Assembly: GCF_001563225.1 (NCBI RefSeq)
Contig: NZ_CP014206.1
Coordinates: forward strand, 3,158,001-3,222,000
Direction of reading: 5' to 3'
Source: Pseudodesulfovibrio indicus
GTDB lineage: Bacteria > Desulfobacterota > Desulfovibrionia > Desulfovibrionales > Desulfovibrionaceae
DNA length: 64,000 bases
Under the pieces are notes generated by a model, which ran no database searches, was not told the origin of the DNA, and worked only from the letters and a program-made list of their open reading frames with translations. Below, piece by piece: positions 25,393 through 34,400 of the stretch. Both the position numbers and the translations under genes were made by a program. The number at the start of each line of letters is the position of its first letter. Position 1 is the first letter of the stretch.

Positions 25393-27138
25393 CTATGCCT
25401 TGTTCGTCTTTCCTTCGGGTTTGCTATACTTCAGGGGCATGACGATGGTGAAGGCCGTGCCCTTGCCCACTTCGCTCTCCACAGTCATGGAGCCGCCCAG
25501 TTCCTGCACCAGCCCGTAGGTGATGGACAGGCCCAGACCGGTTCCGCCGGTCTTCTTCTTGGTGGAGAAGAAGGGATCGAAAATGCGCTTGATGTCCTGG
25601 GGCGGAATGCCGCAGCCGTCGTCCTCCACCGTGAAGACCAGGTGGTCGCAGGCGGTCTCGCGGGCCGTGATGCCGAGATGGCCGCCGTCACTCATGGCCT
25701 GGAACGCATTGTTCACCAGGTTGAGGAAGATCTGTTGCAGCTTGCCCCGGTCGGAGATGAAGCTGGGCAGCGTCTCCGGGATGTCCATATCGATGGTGAT
25801 GGACCGGTACTCGGCCTCCTTGCGCAGGAAGTCGATGACCTCGTTGGCCAGGTCCTTGAATTCGATGGAGTCCATCTCCACGTCGATGTGCCGCGCGAAA
25901 CTGAGCAGCCGCTTGGTGATCTTGCCGCACCGGGCCACCGAGTTGATGATGGAGTCTATGTTGGCGAGCAGCCGCTCGTCGTGGGCGTACTCCTGCCGGT
26001 AGGTGAACAGGTCGCGGACCAGCCCGGCCTTCTCGTTGATGATCGCCAGGGGGTTGTTGATCTCGTGGGCCACGCCCGCCGCCAGCCGCCCGATGGAGGC
26101 CATGCGGTTGGTGTGCTCCATGCGGTGCAGGGTCCGCGCCCTGGTCTGGTCCGCGATGTAGATCTTGTTGACCATGTAGGTGGCCACCCCGACGATGACC
26201 AGGAGGATGATCATGATCGAGGAGATCAGGATCCACAGCAGCTCCATGCGGATGGTCTGCAACGGCTTCATCAGCTCGCGGGTGTGCTTGACCACCAAGA
26301 CCACGAACGGGGTGTCGTGGATGTAGGCGTAGCCCACGGTGAAGTCCGTGCCGTCCCTGCCCTCCACCTGCTGCACGCTGGTCTTGTCGGAATAGGCCGG
26401 GATGGCCAGGTCCACCTTGGTCAGCAGGGAGCCATGCTCCTTGGACGGGGTCTGGATGATGCCGTCCCGGTCCACGATGAAGGCGTCGCCGCCGCCGGGC
26501 AGGTCGATGGAGGTCAGGATGGCGTTGAACGGCCCGGTGTCCAGGGTGGCGCGGAGGATGTAGTCCTCGCCGGTGCTGGCGTCGTGCATCTTGCGCGCGA
26601 CCACCAGGTGCGGCACGTCGCGGAACCCCAGGAAGACGCGGCTGATGTAGGTGCCGTGCTCCATGGTACTGTTGAACCCTTCCTGACCGCTGTAGTCGCG
26701 CCCGAGCAGGTCGTAGGGGCCGATGTAGGCGATCTGCCGCCCCTTGCTGTCGATGATCCCGATATCCACGAACCCGCCGAAGCTGGTCTTCAGGGAGGAC
26801 AGGACCCTGTTCAGGTTGTCGCGGTCGCGCAGCCCCTCGATGCCCTCGTGCTCGGCCAGGAAGTCCAGCGCCCGGGTCCGCTCCTCCAGGAAGTAGGCCA
26901 CGGAACGGCGGGTGTTGGAGGTGGTCCTGGACGTGCGCAACAGGTTCTCGGATTCAAGGGAGGACCGGGTGACGTTGTAATCGATAAGCGCCATGACCAT
27001 CAGCGGAATGAGCGCGACCAGGGCGAGCAGGCAGATGGCCAGCCGCCAGATCCGACGGTAGTTGAACAGGCTCTTGCCCACTCCCCCGTCGGGGTCCGTA
27101 TCCCAGAATTGCGGTCTGATCTTCTCGATGAGAGACAT
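25393..27138 (-). CDS. Membrane sensor histidine kinase with extracytoplasmic domain
   Basis: A 581-residue kinase. Membrane segments lie at about residues 31-52 and 300-323, enclosing a periplasmic Cache-like sensor (about 53-299, with the pattern DIGIIDSKGRQIAYIGPYD and IVDRDGIIQTPSKEHG). The dimerisation domain carries His358 in AAGVAHEINNPLAII. The ATPase domain follows with an N-box (QIFLNLVNNAFQAM), a G1 box (VEDDGCGIP), an F-box (FDPFFSTK) and a G2 box (GTGLGLSITYGL). There is no DNA-binding output. It sits in the middle of the TetR-SulP operon, 21 bases after the cytidylate-kinase-like/receiver gene. Confidence 0.9.
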   Translation of the reverse strand: MSLIEKIRPQFWDTDPDGGVGKSLFNYRRIWRLAICLLALVALIPLMVMALIDYNVTRSSLESENLLRTSRTTSNTRRSVAYFLEERTRALDFLAEHEGIEGLRDRDNLNRVLSSLKTSFGGFVDIGIIDSKGRQIAYIGPYDLLGRDYSGQEGFNSTMEHGTYISRVFLGFRDVPHLVVARKMHDASTGEDYILRATLDTGPFNAILTSIDLPGGGDAFIVDRDGIIQTPSKEHGSLLTKVDLAIPAYSDKTSVQQVEGRDGTDFTVGYAYIHDTPFVVLVVKHTRELMKPLQTIRMELLWILISSIMIILLVIVGVATYMVNKIYIADQTRARTLHRMEHTNRMASIGRLAAGVAHEINNPLAIINEKAGLVRDLFTYRQEYAHDERLLANIDSIINSVARCGKITKRLLSFARHIDVEMDSIEFKDLANEVIDFLRKEAEYRSITIDMDIPETLPSFISDRGKLQQIFLNLVNNAFQAMSDGGHLGITARETACDHLVFTVEDDGCGIPPQDIKRIFDPFFSTKKKTGGTGLGLSITYGLVQELGGSMTVESEVGKGTAFTIVMPLKYSKPEGKTNKA

Positions 27139-27159
27139 GACGTCACCCGGCTCCCGTAG

Positions 27160-28377
27160 TTACTTTCCGGCTCGAATCTTTTCGTTGGCGGCCTTGAGCG
27201 TCTCGCTCAGGACATCGATGTCCACGGGCTTGTGCAGGTAGGCGAAGGCGCCCAGGTCCATGCACACCTTGCGGTCCGCCTCGGACCCGTGGCCGGTCAG
27301 GATGATGACCTCGATGTCCGGATGCTCGCCCTTGACGCGGCGCAGGACCTCGATGCCGTCGATGCCGGGCATCTTCAGGTCGAGGATCATGACTTCGGGC
27401 TCGTCGTCGCGGACCAGGTTCAGGGCGGACTCGCCATCGTAGACCACGGCGGAACCCATGTCACGCATCATCAGCCGCTCGGACAGGGTCTGGACGAATT
27501 CGCGCTCGTCGTCCACGAGCAGGACCTTGGACGGCACCTCGAAGTCCATCTTGCGGTAGATGTCGGTCTGGTGGAATCCCTTGCCCACGCCCGCCTCGAC
27601 GGTCTTGACGCCTTCCACGTCCGAGACGATGGACTTGAGCTCGCGCTCCAGCTTCTCCAGCAGGAGGACGTGCTTGTTGATGGTCAGGGTGACGGTGCCC
27701 TTCTTGGCCGACACCTGCACGTTGTGCCCCTCCTTGGCCAGCACGGTCTCCACGCGGGCGGCCAGGAGGAAGTCCTCGCAGGAAGCCTTGGAGCCTTCGG
27801 TGACCTTGACGGCGGCATTACTGAACTGCTCGACGATGAGGTCGGCGGAACGCTCCACGCCGGTGGTCCCCACGGGCACCACCAGGTCGTACAGGGAACC
27901 GGCCCACGGGTCGTCGGCGTCGCGCACGGCCTTGACCCAGGCGGCGCGGTCCTCGTCGTCCTTGCGGATGAGCTTCATGGCGTGCTTCTCGGCGAACCCT
28001 TCCTCGCGGTCGGCCACGGCCAGCCGGCTCTTCATCTCGGAGATGAGGCAGACGTTGAGGATGTGGCCGATGGACCGGGAGGGCAACTGGGACACGAATC
28101 CGGGGATGACCAGATCGTCGCCCTCGACCAGCCGTTTGGCCAGGGCCAGGCGCATCCAGGCGATGGCCTGCTCCTTTTCGTGGCTGAAGGTATTGAAGAC
28201 CGAGGTCTTGGCCTGGAAGGCGCGGGCGATGCGGTCCTCGGCCATTCCGGACAGGCTCGCGGCGTCGGCCACGATGTCCTGGTCCGTGACCAGGCGGCAA
28301 CCCGTGGCGTCCACGACGCGCTTGACCACCACTCCGGCTTCGCAGAACAGTCCGTTGAAAACGGTGATGACAGACAT
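27160..28377 (-). CDS. Cytidylate-kinase-like/BON-like/receiver fusion protein
   Basis: A 405-residue three-part protein. Residues 1-185 resemble the Cytidylate_kin_2 fold, with the late-strand SLYDLVVPVGT pattern, but the N-terminal P-loop position (FNGLFCEAGVVVKR) lacks the usual Gly-rich kinase loop and is probably inactive. Residues about 190-268 have an alternating pattern (VQVSAKKGTVTLTINKHVL and VEGVKTVEAG) like BON domains. Residues 283-400 are a complete receiver: Asp333 in MILDLKMPGIDG, VDDE pocket, and LHKPVD. It lies 19 bases downstream of the SulP gene and upstream of the kinase, so it may link transport to phosphosignalling (inference). Confidence 0.75.
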   Translation of the reverse strand: MSVITVFNGLFCEAGVVVKRVVDATGCRLVTDQDIVADAASLSGMAEDRIARAFQAKTSVFNTFSHEKEQAIAWMRLALAKRLVEGDDLVIPGFVSQLPSRSIGHILNVCLISEMKSRLAVADREEGFAEKHAMKLIRKDDEDRAAWVKAVRDADDPWAGSLYDLVVPVGTTGVERSADLIVEQFSNAAVKVTEGSKASCEDFLLAARVETVLAKEGHNVQVSAKKGTVTLTINKHVLLLEKLERELKSIVSDVEGVKTVEAGVGKGFHQTDIYRKMDFEVPSKVLLVDDEREFVQTLSERLMMRDMGSAVVYDGESALNLVRDDEPEVMILDLKMPGIDGIEVLRRVKGEHPDIEVIILTGHGSEADRKVCMDLGAFAYLHKPVDIDVLSETLKAANEKIRAGK

Positions 28378-28396
28378 ATTGACTCCCTTTTACGCC

Positions 28397-30523
28397 TTAC
28401 GCGAGGCGGCAGAAGGTGGTAAGGGGGCAGCTTTCTTCCTGGCCGTCCCGGTGAGCGCTTTCATGGGTGGCGCAAATGGCGGTCTCCATGGTCGTGTAGA
28501 CGTGATCCTTGCCGATCTTCTCCAGCAGGTGGGTGCGTTCGAGCACGGCCATGACCGCCTCGTTCACGCCGCACAGGGAGATGTCCAGCCCGTTGGAACG
28601 CACGCGGTCCACGATCAGGGACAGGGCTTCCTCGCCGGAGGCGTCCATGTCGTTGATGCCGTTGGCCACGATGATGATGTGCCTGAGCTTGTCGTTGCCC
28701 ATCATGCGCTCGGTGATCTGGTCCTCCAGGAAGCTCGCGTTGGCGAAGAACAGCGGGCCGTCGAAGCGGACCAGGGCGATGTGCTGGCATTCCTTGAGGC
28801 CGAAGGCCGTGGCGTCACGCAGGGATTCGTCCGCGTTGCGGGACAGGTTGGCAACGCGCGGGCGCATGGACTTGTAGAGGAAGACCAGCAGGGACAGGAC
28901 CACGCCGACCATGATGCCCTTGTCCAGGTGCGGGGCAAACGCCAGGGTGCAGCCGAAGGACAGGATGGAGATGGCCCCGTCGTACCACTGGGCCTTCCAG
29001 GCGTGGATGAAGCCGGAGGCGTTGATCAGCCCGATGACCGCCATCATGATGACCGCGGCCAGCACGGCCTGGGGCAGATGATAGAGCAGCGGGGTGAAGA
29101 AGAGCAGCACGATGACCACCATCAGCGAGGTGAACACGCTGGACATGCCGGTCAGCGCGCCCGCCTGAAGGTTGACCGCCGAGCGGGAGAATGAGCCGGA
29201 CGCCGGATAGCTCTTGCCGCAGGCGCCGAGCATGTTGGCCAGCCCCTGGCCGATGAGCTCCTGGTTGGGATCGAGGCGCTGGCCGGTCTTGGCGGCCATG
29301 GCCTTGGCGATGGAGATGGCCTCCATGAAGCCGAGCAGGGAGATGATCGCCGCGAACGGGATCAGATGGAGCATGACCTTGAGGTCCAGGGACGGAACGG
29401 TGATGGCCGGGATGCCGGAAGGCACGGTGCCGACCACGGCGCCGCCGCCCATCATCTTCAGGGACGCGGTGTCGAGCTTGGCGTTGCCGACCTTGACCCG
29501 CCAGGTGCGGCCGTCGGTGGCCATGCCCGCGGGAACGGCGTCCTGTTCGTAGAAACGAAGGCCGCCGTCCGCCTGTTCAACACCGGCGAAGAGGACGGAA
29601 CGGAGATTCTTGCGCAGATCGTGGGCCTTAAGCTTGAGGCGCGCCATCTGGACGTTGAGGACGTTCATGTCGTGTTCGATGTCGAGCACCCTGACCGGGT
29701 CGCCGGACGACTTGGCCTCTTCCATCTGCTTGCCCAGGGCGGTGCGCTGCAGGGCCAGCTGGTCGATGCCGTCGATGGTGCCGTTGAAGCCGACAATGGC
29801 CTCGTGCACGGCCGGGGAGTCGATGGCGGAAACGGAGACGCTGGTGTCGTGGTTGAAGCCCAGCCCCCAGGACAGCGCGGTGGTGATGACCACCGCCACC
29901 AGTACGTTGGGGATCTTGGGATTCACGCGCTTGAGGCCGACCATGATGGCGAAGGCGAGGACGCCCATGCCAAGGGTGGGCCAGTGGGTGTAGTGGATGG
30001 CGGACTCGACCACGCGCATGATGGTCTCGTAGTGGTGCTCTGCGCCGTCGACGTAGACGCCGAACATCTTGGAGAACTGGGACGAGGCGATGATGATGGC
30101 CGCCGCGTTGGTGAAGCCGTTGACCACGGGGTGGGACAGGAAGTTGACCACCAGGCCGAGCTTGAGCACGCCCAGAAGGAACTGGAACATGCCGACCATC
30201 AGCGCGAGCAGGATGGCGAAGGCGATGTACCCTTCACTGCCGGCCGTGGCCAGGGGCTCCAGCGAGGCGGCGGTCATCAGCGAGACCACGGCCACCGGGC
30301 CGGTGGCAAGCTGGCGGCTGGACCCGAACAGGGCCGCCACCAGCGGAGGCAGGAACGAGGCGTAAAGGCCGTAGTAGGCGGGCATGCCCGCCAGCTGCGC
30401 ATAGGCCATTGATTGGGGAATGAGCACAAGGGCCACGGTGAGCCCGGAGATGGCGTCCGCACGCAACGCCGTCATGTTGTACCCTTTGAACCAGTCGATG
30501 AAAGGGAATATTTTCGAAAGCAT
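28397..30523 (-). CDS. SulP/SLC26-type anion transporter with inserted domain and STAS
   Basis: A 708-residue inner-membrane anion transporter of the SulP family, which moves sulfate, bicarbonate or other anions. The N-terminal signature ALVLIPQSMAYAQLAGMPAY is near residue 31, and FTNAAAIIIASSQF near 137. A cytoplasmic STAS domain occupies about 580-690. Residues about 224-362 form an extra domain (Gln/Glu/Lys-rich, coiled-coil-like LEDIEHDMNVLNVQMARLKL-type region) inserted where most homologs have only a short loop before VPSGIP. It lies 17 bases downstream of the TetR gene. The transported anion is unknown; in sulfate reducers sulfate is plausible. Confidence 0.88.
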   Translation of the reverse strand: MLSKIFPFIDWFKGYNMTALRADAISGLTVALVLIPQSMAYAQLAGMPAYYGLYASFLPPLVAALFGSSRQLATGPVAVVSLMTAASLEPLATAGSEGYIAFAILLALMVGMFQFLLGVLKLGLVVNFLSHPVVNGFTNAAAIIIASSQFSKMFGVYVDGAEHHYETIMRVVESAIHYTHWPTLGMGVLAFAIMVGLKRVNPKIPNVLVAVVITTALSWGLGFNHDTSVSVSAIDSPAVHEAIVGFNGTIDGIDQLALQRTALGKQMEEAKSSGDPVRVLDIEHDMNVLNVQMARLKLKAHDLRKNLRSVLFAGVEQADGGLRFYEQDAVPAGMATDGRTWRVKVGNAKLDTASLKMMGGGAVVGTVPSGIPAITVPSLDLKVMLHLIPFAAIISLLGFMEAISIAKAMAAKTGQRLDPNQELIGQGLANMLGACGKSYPASGSFSRSAVNLQAGALTGMSSVFTSLMVVIVLLFFTPLLYHLPQAVLAAVIMMAVIGLINASGFIHAWKAQWYDGAISILSFGCTLAFAPHLDKGIMVGVVLSLLVFLYKSMRPRVANLSRNADESLRDATAFGLKECQHIALVRFDGPLFFANASFLEDQITERMMGNDKLRHIIIVANGINDMDASGEEALSLIVDRVRSNGLDISLCGVNEAVMAVLERTHLLEKIGKDHVYTTMETAICATHESAHRDGQEESCPLTTFCRLA

Positions 30524-30540
30524 TCAGCCTCTTCCTTGCA

Positions 30541-31122
30541 TTACGCCTGCAACATCCTGCGGCATGCGCGCATCAGCTCGTTGAACAGCGCCCCCGCATC
30601 GTACAGGTTGTAGTTTTTGAACCGAACCAGACCATCAGCCATCGTGAACAGAATGAGCGCCGATTTCCTGGGATGAACTTCCTTGCCGATGGAGCCGTCC
30701 TCCTGCCCGGTGACGATGGCCTTTTCGAAGATGTCCACGAGGCAATTGTAGATGTCTTCGAGATTCTCCCTGAACTCCGGATTGGACTCGGAGAACTTAT
30801 AGAGAAAATGCCTGTGCAGGAGCAGAAACTTGTCTTCCATCAGCCCGGCCAGGTAGAGATAGAAGGAAATGACCTCCTCCGTCATTTCCATGCCCGAGTT
30901 GAACGGCCTGTTCTCGAAGAACCGCTCGAACTGGTCCACGATCTCGTCCCTGGTCTTCTCCAGGATCGCCAGCAGCAGACCTTCCTTGGTCTTGAAGTGG
31001 TAGAATATCGTCCCCTCGGCCACCCCGGTCAGCCGGGCCAGCTCCTGCCCGGACGTGTCCGCGAACCCCTTGTGCGCGAACATGAACGTGGCGACTTTGA
31101 GGATGGATTCCTTTTTCTTCAT
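30541..31122 (-). CDS. TetR-family transcriptional regulator, first gene of the operon
   Basis: A 193-residue TetR regulator with an N-terminal helix-turn-helix (ILKVATFMFAHKGFADTSGQ, then ELARLTGVAEGTIFYHFKTK, residues about 8-45) and a C-terminal ligand/dimer domain. The ATG at 31122 with AGGA 6-9 bases upstream was preferred over a TTG at 31143, which has no Shine-Dalgarno. Its promoter is bracketed by two palindromes (31146-31167 and 31214-31235), so it very probably represses its own operon, including the SulP transporter and phosphorelay genes. The effector is unknown. Confidence 0.9.
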   Translation of the reverse strand: MKKKESILKVATFMFAHKGFADTSGQELARLTGVAEGTIFYHFKTKEGLLLAILEKTRDEIVDQFERFFENRPFNSGMEMTEEVISFYLYLAGLMEDKFLLLHRHFLYKFSESNPEFRENLEDIYNCLVDIFEKAIVTGQEDGSIGKEVHPRKSALILFTMADGLVRFKNYNLYDAGALFNELMRACRRMLQA

Positions 31123-31145
31123 GCCTTGATCCTTTTTTCCCAAGC

Positions 31146-31167
31146 AAACCGAGTGTTCACTCAGTTT
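31146..31167. promoter_or_regulatory. TetR operator O1
   Basis: AAACCGAGT-N4-ACTCAGTTT, an inverted repeat with one mismatch, overlapping the expected transcription start on the minus strand. Its sequence is nearly identical to O2. Confidence 0.85.
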
Positions 31168-31172
31168 TTTCC

Positions 31173-31202
31173 TTCATACGGCCTAAAATGCCTTAATGTC
31201 AA
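31173..31202 (-). promoter_or_regulatory. Sigma-70-type promoter of the TetR-SulP operon
   Basis: On the minus strand TTGACA, 18 bases, TATGAA. It lies exactly between the two palindromes, so repressor bound at both would cover it. Confidence 0.75.
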
Positions 31203-31213
31203 AAAAATCGGCA

Positions 31214-31235
31214 AAACTGAGTAAGCACTCAGTTT
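31214..31235. promoter_or_regulatory. TetR operator O2
   Basis: AAACTGAGT-N4-ACTCAGTTT, a perfect inverted repeat just upstream of the -35 element, 68 bases from O1 centre to centre. Confidence 0.88.
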
Positions 31236-31322
31236 CACAATCAACAAGTATAAAATAATTGGAAAAACAACTGCGCCCCCAGCGCCCTCACAAAAGAAAT
31301 TCAAAAAAAGTTACCCCCACCC

Positions 31323-31420
31323 TCGCGAAGCGACCCAAAAAGTTTGGGAGGGGATGGGGGTCCAGGGGGAAGGGGGACCCTTTTCTCAAAGGGTCCCCCT
31401 TCCCCCTGGCCGCCGGAGGC
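31323..31420 (-). repeat. Dispersed long-hairpin repeat, copy B
   Basis: Read on the minus strand it begins with GCCTCCGGCGGC, then the long GGGGGAAGGGGGA...TCCCCCTTCCCCC hairpin with an AAAGGG/CCCTTT core, then CCCCCATCCCC, AAACTTTTT and CGCTTCGCG. It lies 58 bases beyond the putA stop, after a conventional terminator. The rest of the gap 31144-31478 holds the operators and promoter of the TetR operon. Confidence 0.8.
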
Positions 31421-31454
31421 AAAAAAGCCCCCGTCCGGCGGGCCGGGCGGGGGC
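31421..31454 (-). terminator. Rho-independent terminator of putA
   Basis: On the minus strand AGCCCCCG pairs with CGGGGGCT around a GC-rich loop, followed by six T, about 25 bases after the putA stop. Confidence 0.9.
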
Positions 31455-31478
31455 TGTGTTCTCGTCGGGACGGACGGG

Positions 31479-34400
31479 CTAGCTCAGCCAGTCGTCGTCT
31501 TCCTCAATGGGCGCGAAGCCCCGGCGCATGGTGTTTTCGCAGACCAGGCGCGGGTCGAGGAACTGGAGCAGATAGTCGGGGCCGCCGGACTTGGAGCCGA
31601 CGCCGGACATCTTGAAGCCGCCGAAGGCGTGGCGCTCGACGAGCGCGCCCACCGAGGGCTTGTTCAGGTACAGGTTGCCCACCCGGAACTCCTTGTAGGC
31701 GCGCTCAAGGTTGCGCGGGCTGCGGGAGTAGATGGCGCCGGTCAGGGCGAACTTGGTGGAGTTGGCAATGGCCAGGGCCTCGTCCATGTCCTTGGCGCGC
31801 ATGACCGAGAGCACCGGGCCGAAGACCTCTTCCTGGGCGATGCGGTGGTCGCGGGTGATGTCGCCGACGATGGTCAGGGGCACGTAGCACCCGCCGGTGG
31901 CCTTGAGATCTTCGGAGACCTCGCGCTTGACCAGCACCCTGCCCTCCTCCTCGGCGATCTTGACGTAGCGCAGGACGTTCTGCTGGGCGGCCTTGTCCAC
32001 CACCGGGCCCATGTAGTTGGCCGGGTTCTCGGACGGGCCGAGCTTGACGGACTTGGCGGCCTCGGTCAGGCGCTCCACGAACCGGTCGTAGATGGAATCG
32101 AGGACCACCACCCGCGAGCAGGCCGAACACTTCTGGCCCTGGAAGCCGAAGGCGGAATAGAGCACGCCGAGCACGGCCTCGTCGAGGTCGGCGTCGTCAT
32201 CGATGATGATCGCGTTCTTGCCGCCCATTTCGGCGATGACCCGCTTGCACTGCTGCTGTCCGGGCTGGACCTTGGCGGCGCGCTCCTGGATGCGCAGCCC
32301 CACTTCCATGGAGCCGGTGAAGGCGATGACCGAGACTTCGGGATGGTCCACGAGGTGGTCGCCCATGACCGATCCCCGGCCGGGGCAGTAGTTGAACACG
32401 CCGTCGGGCAGACCGGCGGCCTTCCACATGTCCACCAGGGCGCGGCCCACGCAGGACGAGCTTCCGGCGGGCTTGTAGACCACGGGGTTGCCGCAGACGA
32501 TGGCCGCGGAGACCATGCCCACGGAGATGGCCATGGGGAAGTTCCAGGGGGCGATGACCGCGGCCACGCCCTTGCCCTGGTAGAAGAGGTGGCTCATCTC
32601 GCCGGGAGCGCGGCCCATGCGCCGGGGCTTGCCCAGGCGGATCATCTCGCGCGCGTAGTATTCGAGGAAGTCGATGGCCTCGCCCACGTCGGCCTGGGCC
32701 TGATCCCACTGCTTGCCCACTTCGAGCACCTGGAGGGCGGCCATGTCGTGGACGTTGTCCTTGAGGTATTGGGCGGCCTTGAGCAGCGCCTCGGCCCGCT
32801 CCTCGGGGGCGACGTCGCGCCAGGTGAGGTACGCGGCGGAGGCGGCCTCCACGGCGCGGTCCACTTCCTCGACGCCCGCCTGGCAGACCGAACCGAGGAT
32901 CTCGGACGGGAGGGCCGGGTTGTAGGAGTCGAGGGTGTCGGCGGTGGTCACGTCCTGGCCGTTGATGTACAGCGGGACCGTGCCGCCCATGGTCTTGCGC
33001 AGCTTGGCGATGGACGCGGGGTACGCGTCGCGCTCGGCGGCCAGGGTGAAGTCCGCCGGGGGGAAGTTCTTGAACCGGGGCAACCCGCCCTTGTCCTCGG
33101 ACGGGGTCACGCACTTGCCTTCGAGCTGGCGGCGCAGGGTCTCGGCCGGGTTCTCCAGGAGCCGGTCCATGTCCGCCTCGTCGGCAAAGGTCTGCTTGAG
33201 GAAGGACTCGTTGGCGGTGTTCTCCAGGAGACGGCGCACCAGGTAGGCCATGCCGGGCAGGAGATCGCCGTAGGGGCAGTAGAGGCGCACGCGCTTGGCC
33301 ACGTTCTTGAGGCCCTTGCGCACGGGTTCGGCCATGCCGTAAAGCACCTGGAACTCGTAGCGCTCCTCCGGGACCTTCAGCTCGGCGGCGCTCTCCATGA
33401 TCGCGGAAATGGTCCGGATGTTGTGCGAGGCGCAGGCGAAGTGGCAGATGTCGCTGTTTTCGAGGATGTAGCGCCCCACCCGCTCGTAGGCCATGTCGGA
33501 CTCGGGCTTGTGGGTCCAGACAGGGACGGGCCAGTCGTTCTGCTTGGCCAGCACGGTCTCGTAATCCCAGTACGCGCCCTTGACCAGCCGGATGGACACC
33601 GGGAGGTTCACTTCACGCGCCCAGCCGATGAAGGAGCTGACGTCCTCGTCCACGGACCGCAGGTAGGCCTGGAAGACGATGCCCAGGTGCGGGTAGTCGG
33701 GGTACTTGGTGCGCAGCCGCTTGTACAGCTCGACCGTGGCCTCCTTGTACTTGAGCTGCTCCATGTCGATGCACATGAAGCCGCCCATCTCCATTACCTT
33801 CTTATAGACGGGCTCGATGGAGGCGACCATGCCGTCCACGGTTCCCTCCAGGTCCACGGGCTTGGACTGGGAGTAGAAGGCCGAGGGCTTGACCGCCACG
33901 TTGACCTTGGGGGTGTGGCCCCAGTCCAGGCCGCCCGCCCCGTTGTCCAGGGCGTTCCACTTGTCCAGTTCCTTATGGATGGCGTTCAGGACCTCCAGGT
34001 AGCCGTCGCGGTAGGCGGCGGACTCCACTTCGGACACCGTGGCCTCGCCCAGCAGGTCGAGGACGAAGGCAAAGCCGTCCTTGCGCAGCTTCTTGATGCC
34101 CTTGACCGCTTCCTTGGCCTCCTGGCCGATGATGAACTGGCGGGCCATGGACTCGATGTTGGAGCGGATGGTCTTGTTCAGGACCTTGGCCACCAGGCCG
34201 CCCCCGAACTTGGTCTTGGTGGCGCCCCATTTGAGCACGTCGGGGATGTTGGAATCGTCACCCGCGAAATATTCTTCAATATGGCGCGAAAGTGACTCGG
34301 AGGTGCTCAGATAAGGAAGAACATCAACAAATCTAAACATTTGGACCTTGAAATCCTCGTTTTTCATGGCCCAATCCATGACCTTTCCGGTCCACCAGCC

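Noticed and set aside
31344-34295. A 983-residue open frame on the plus strand opposite putA
   Set aside because: It mirrors the putA codons, has low-complexity Val/Gly/Leu/His composition, no domain, and putA itself is unambiguous. High GC content makes such shadow frames common.
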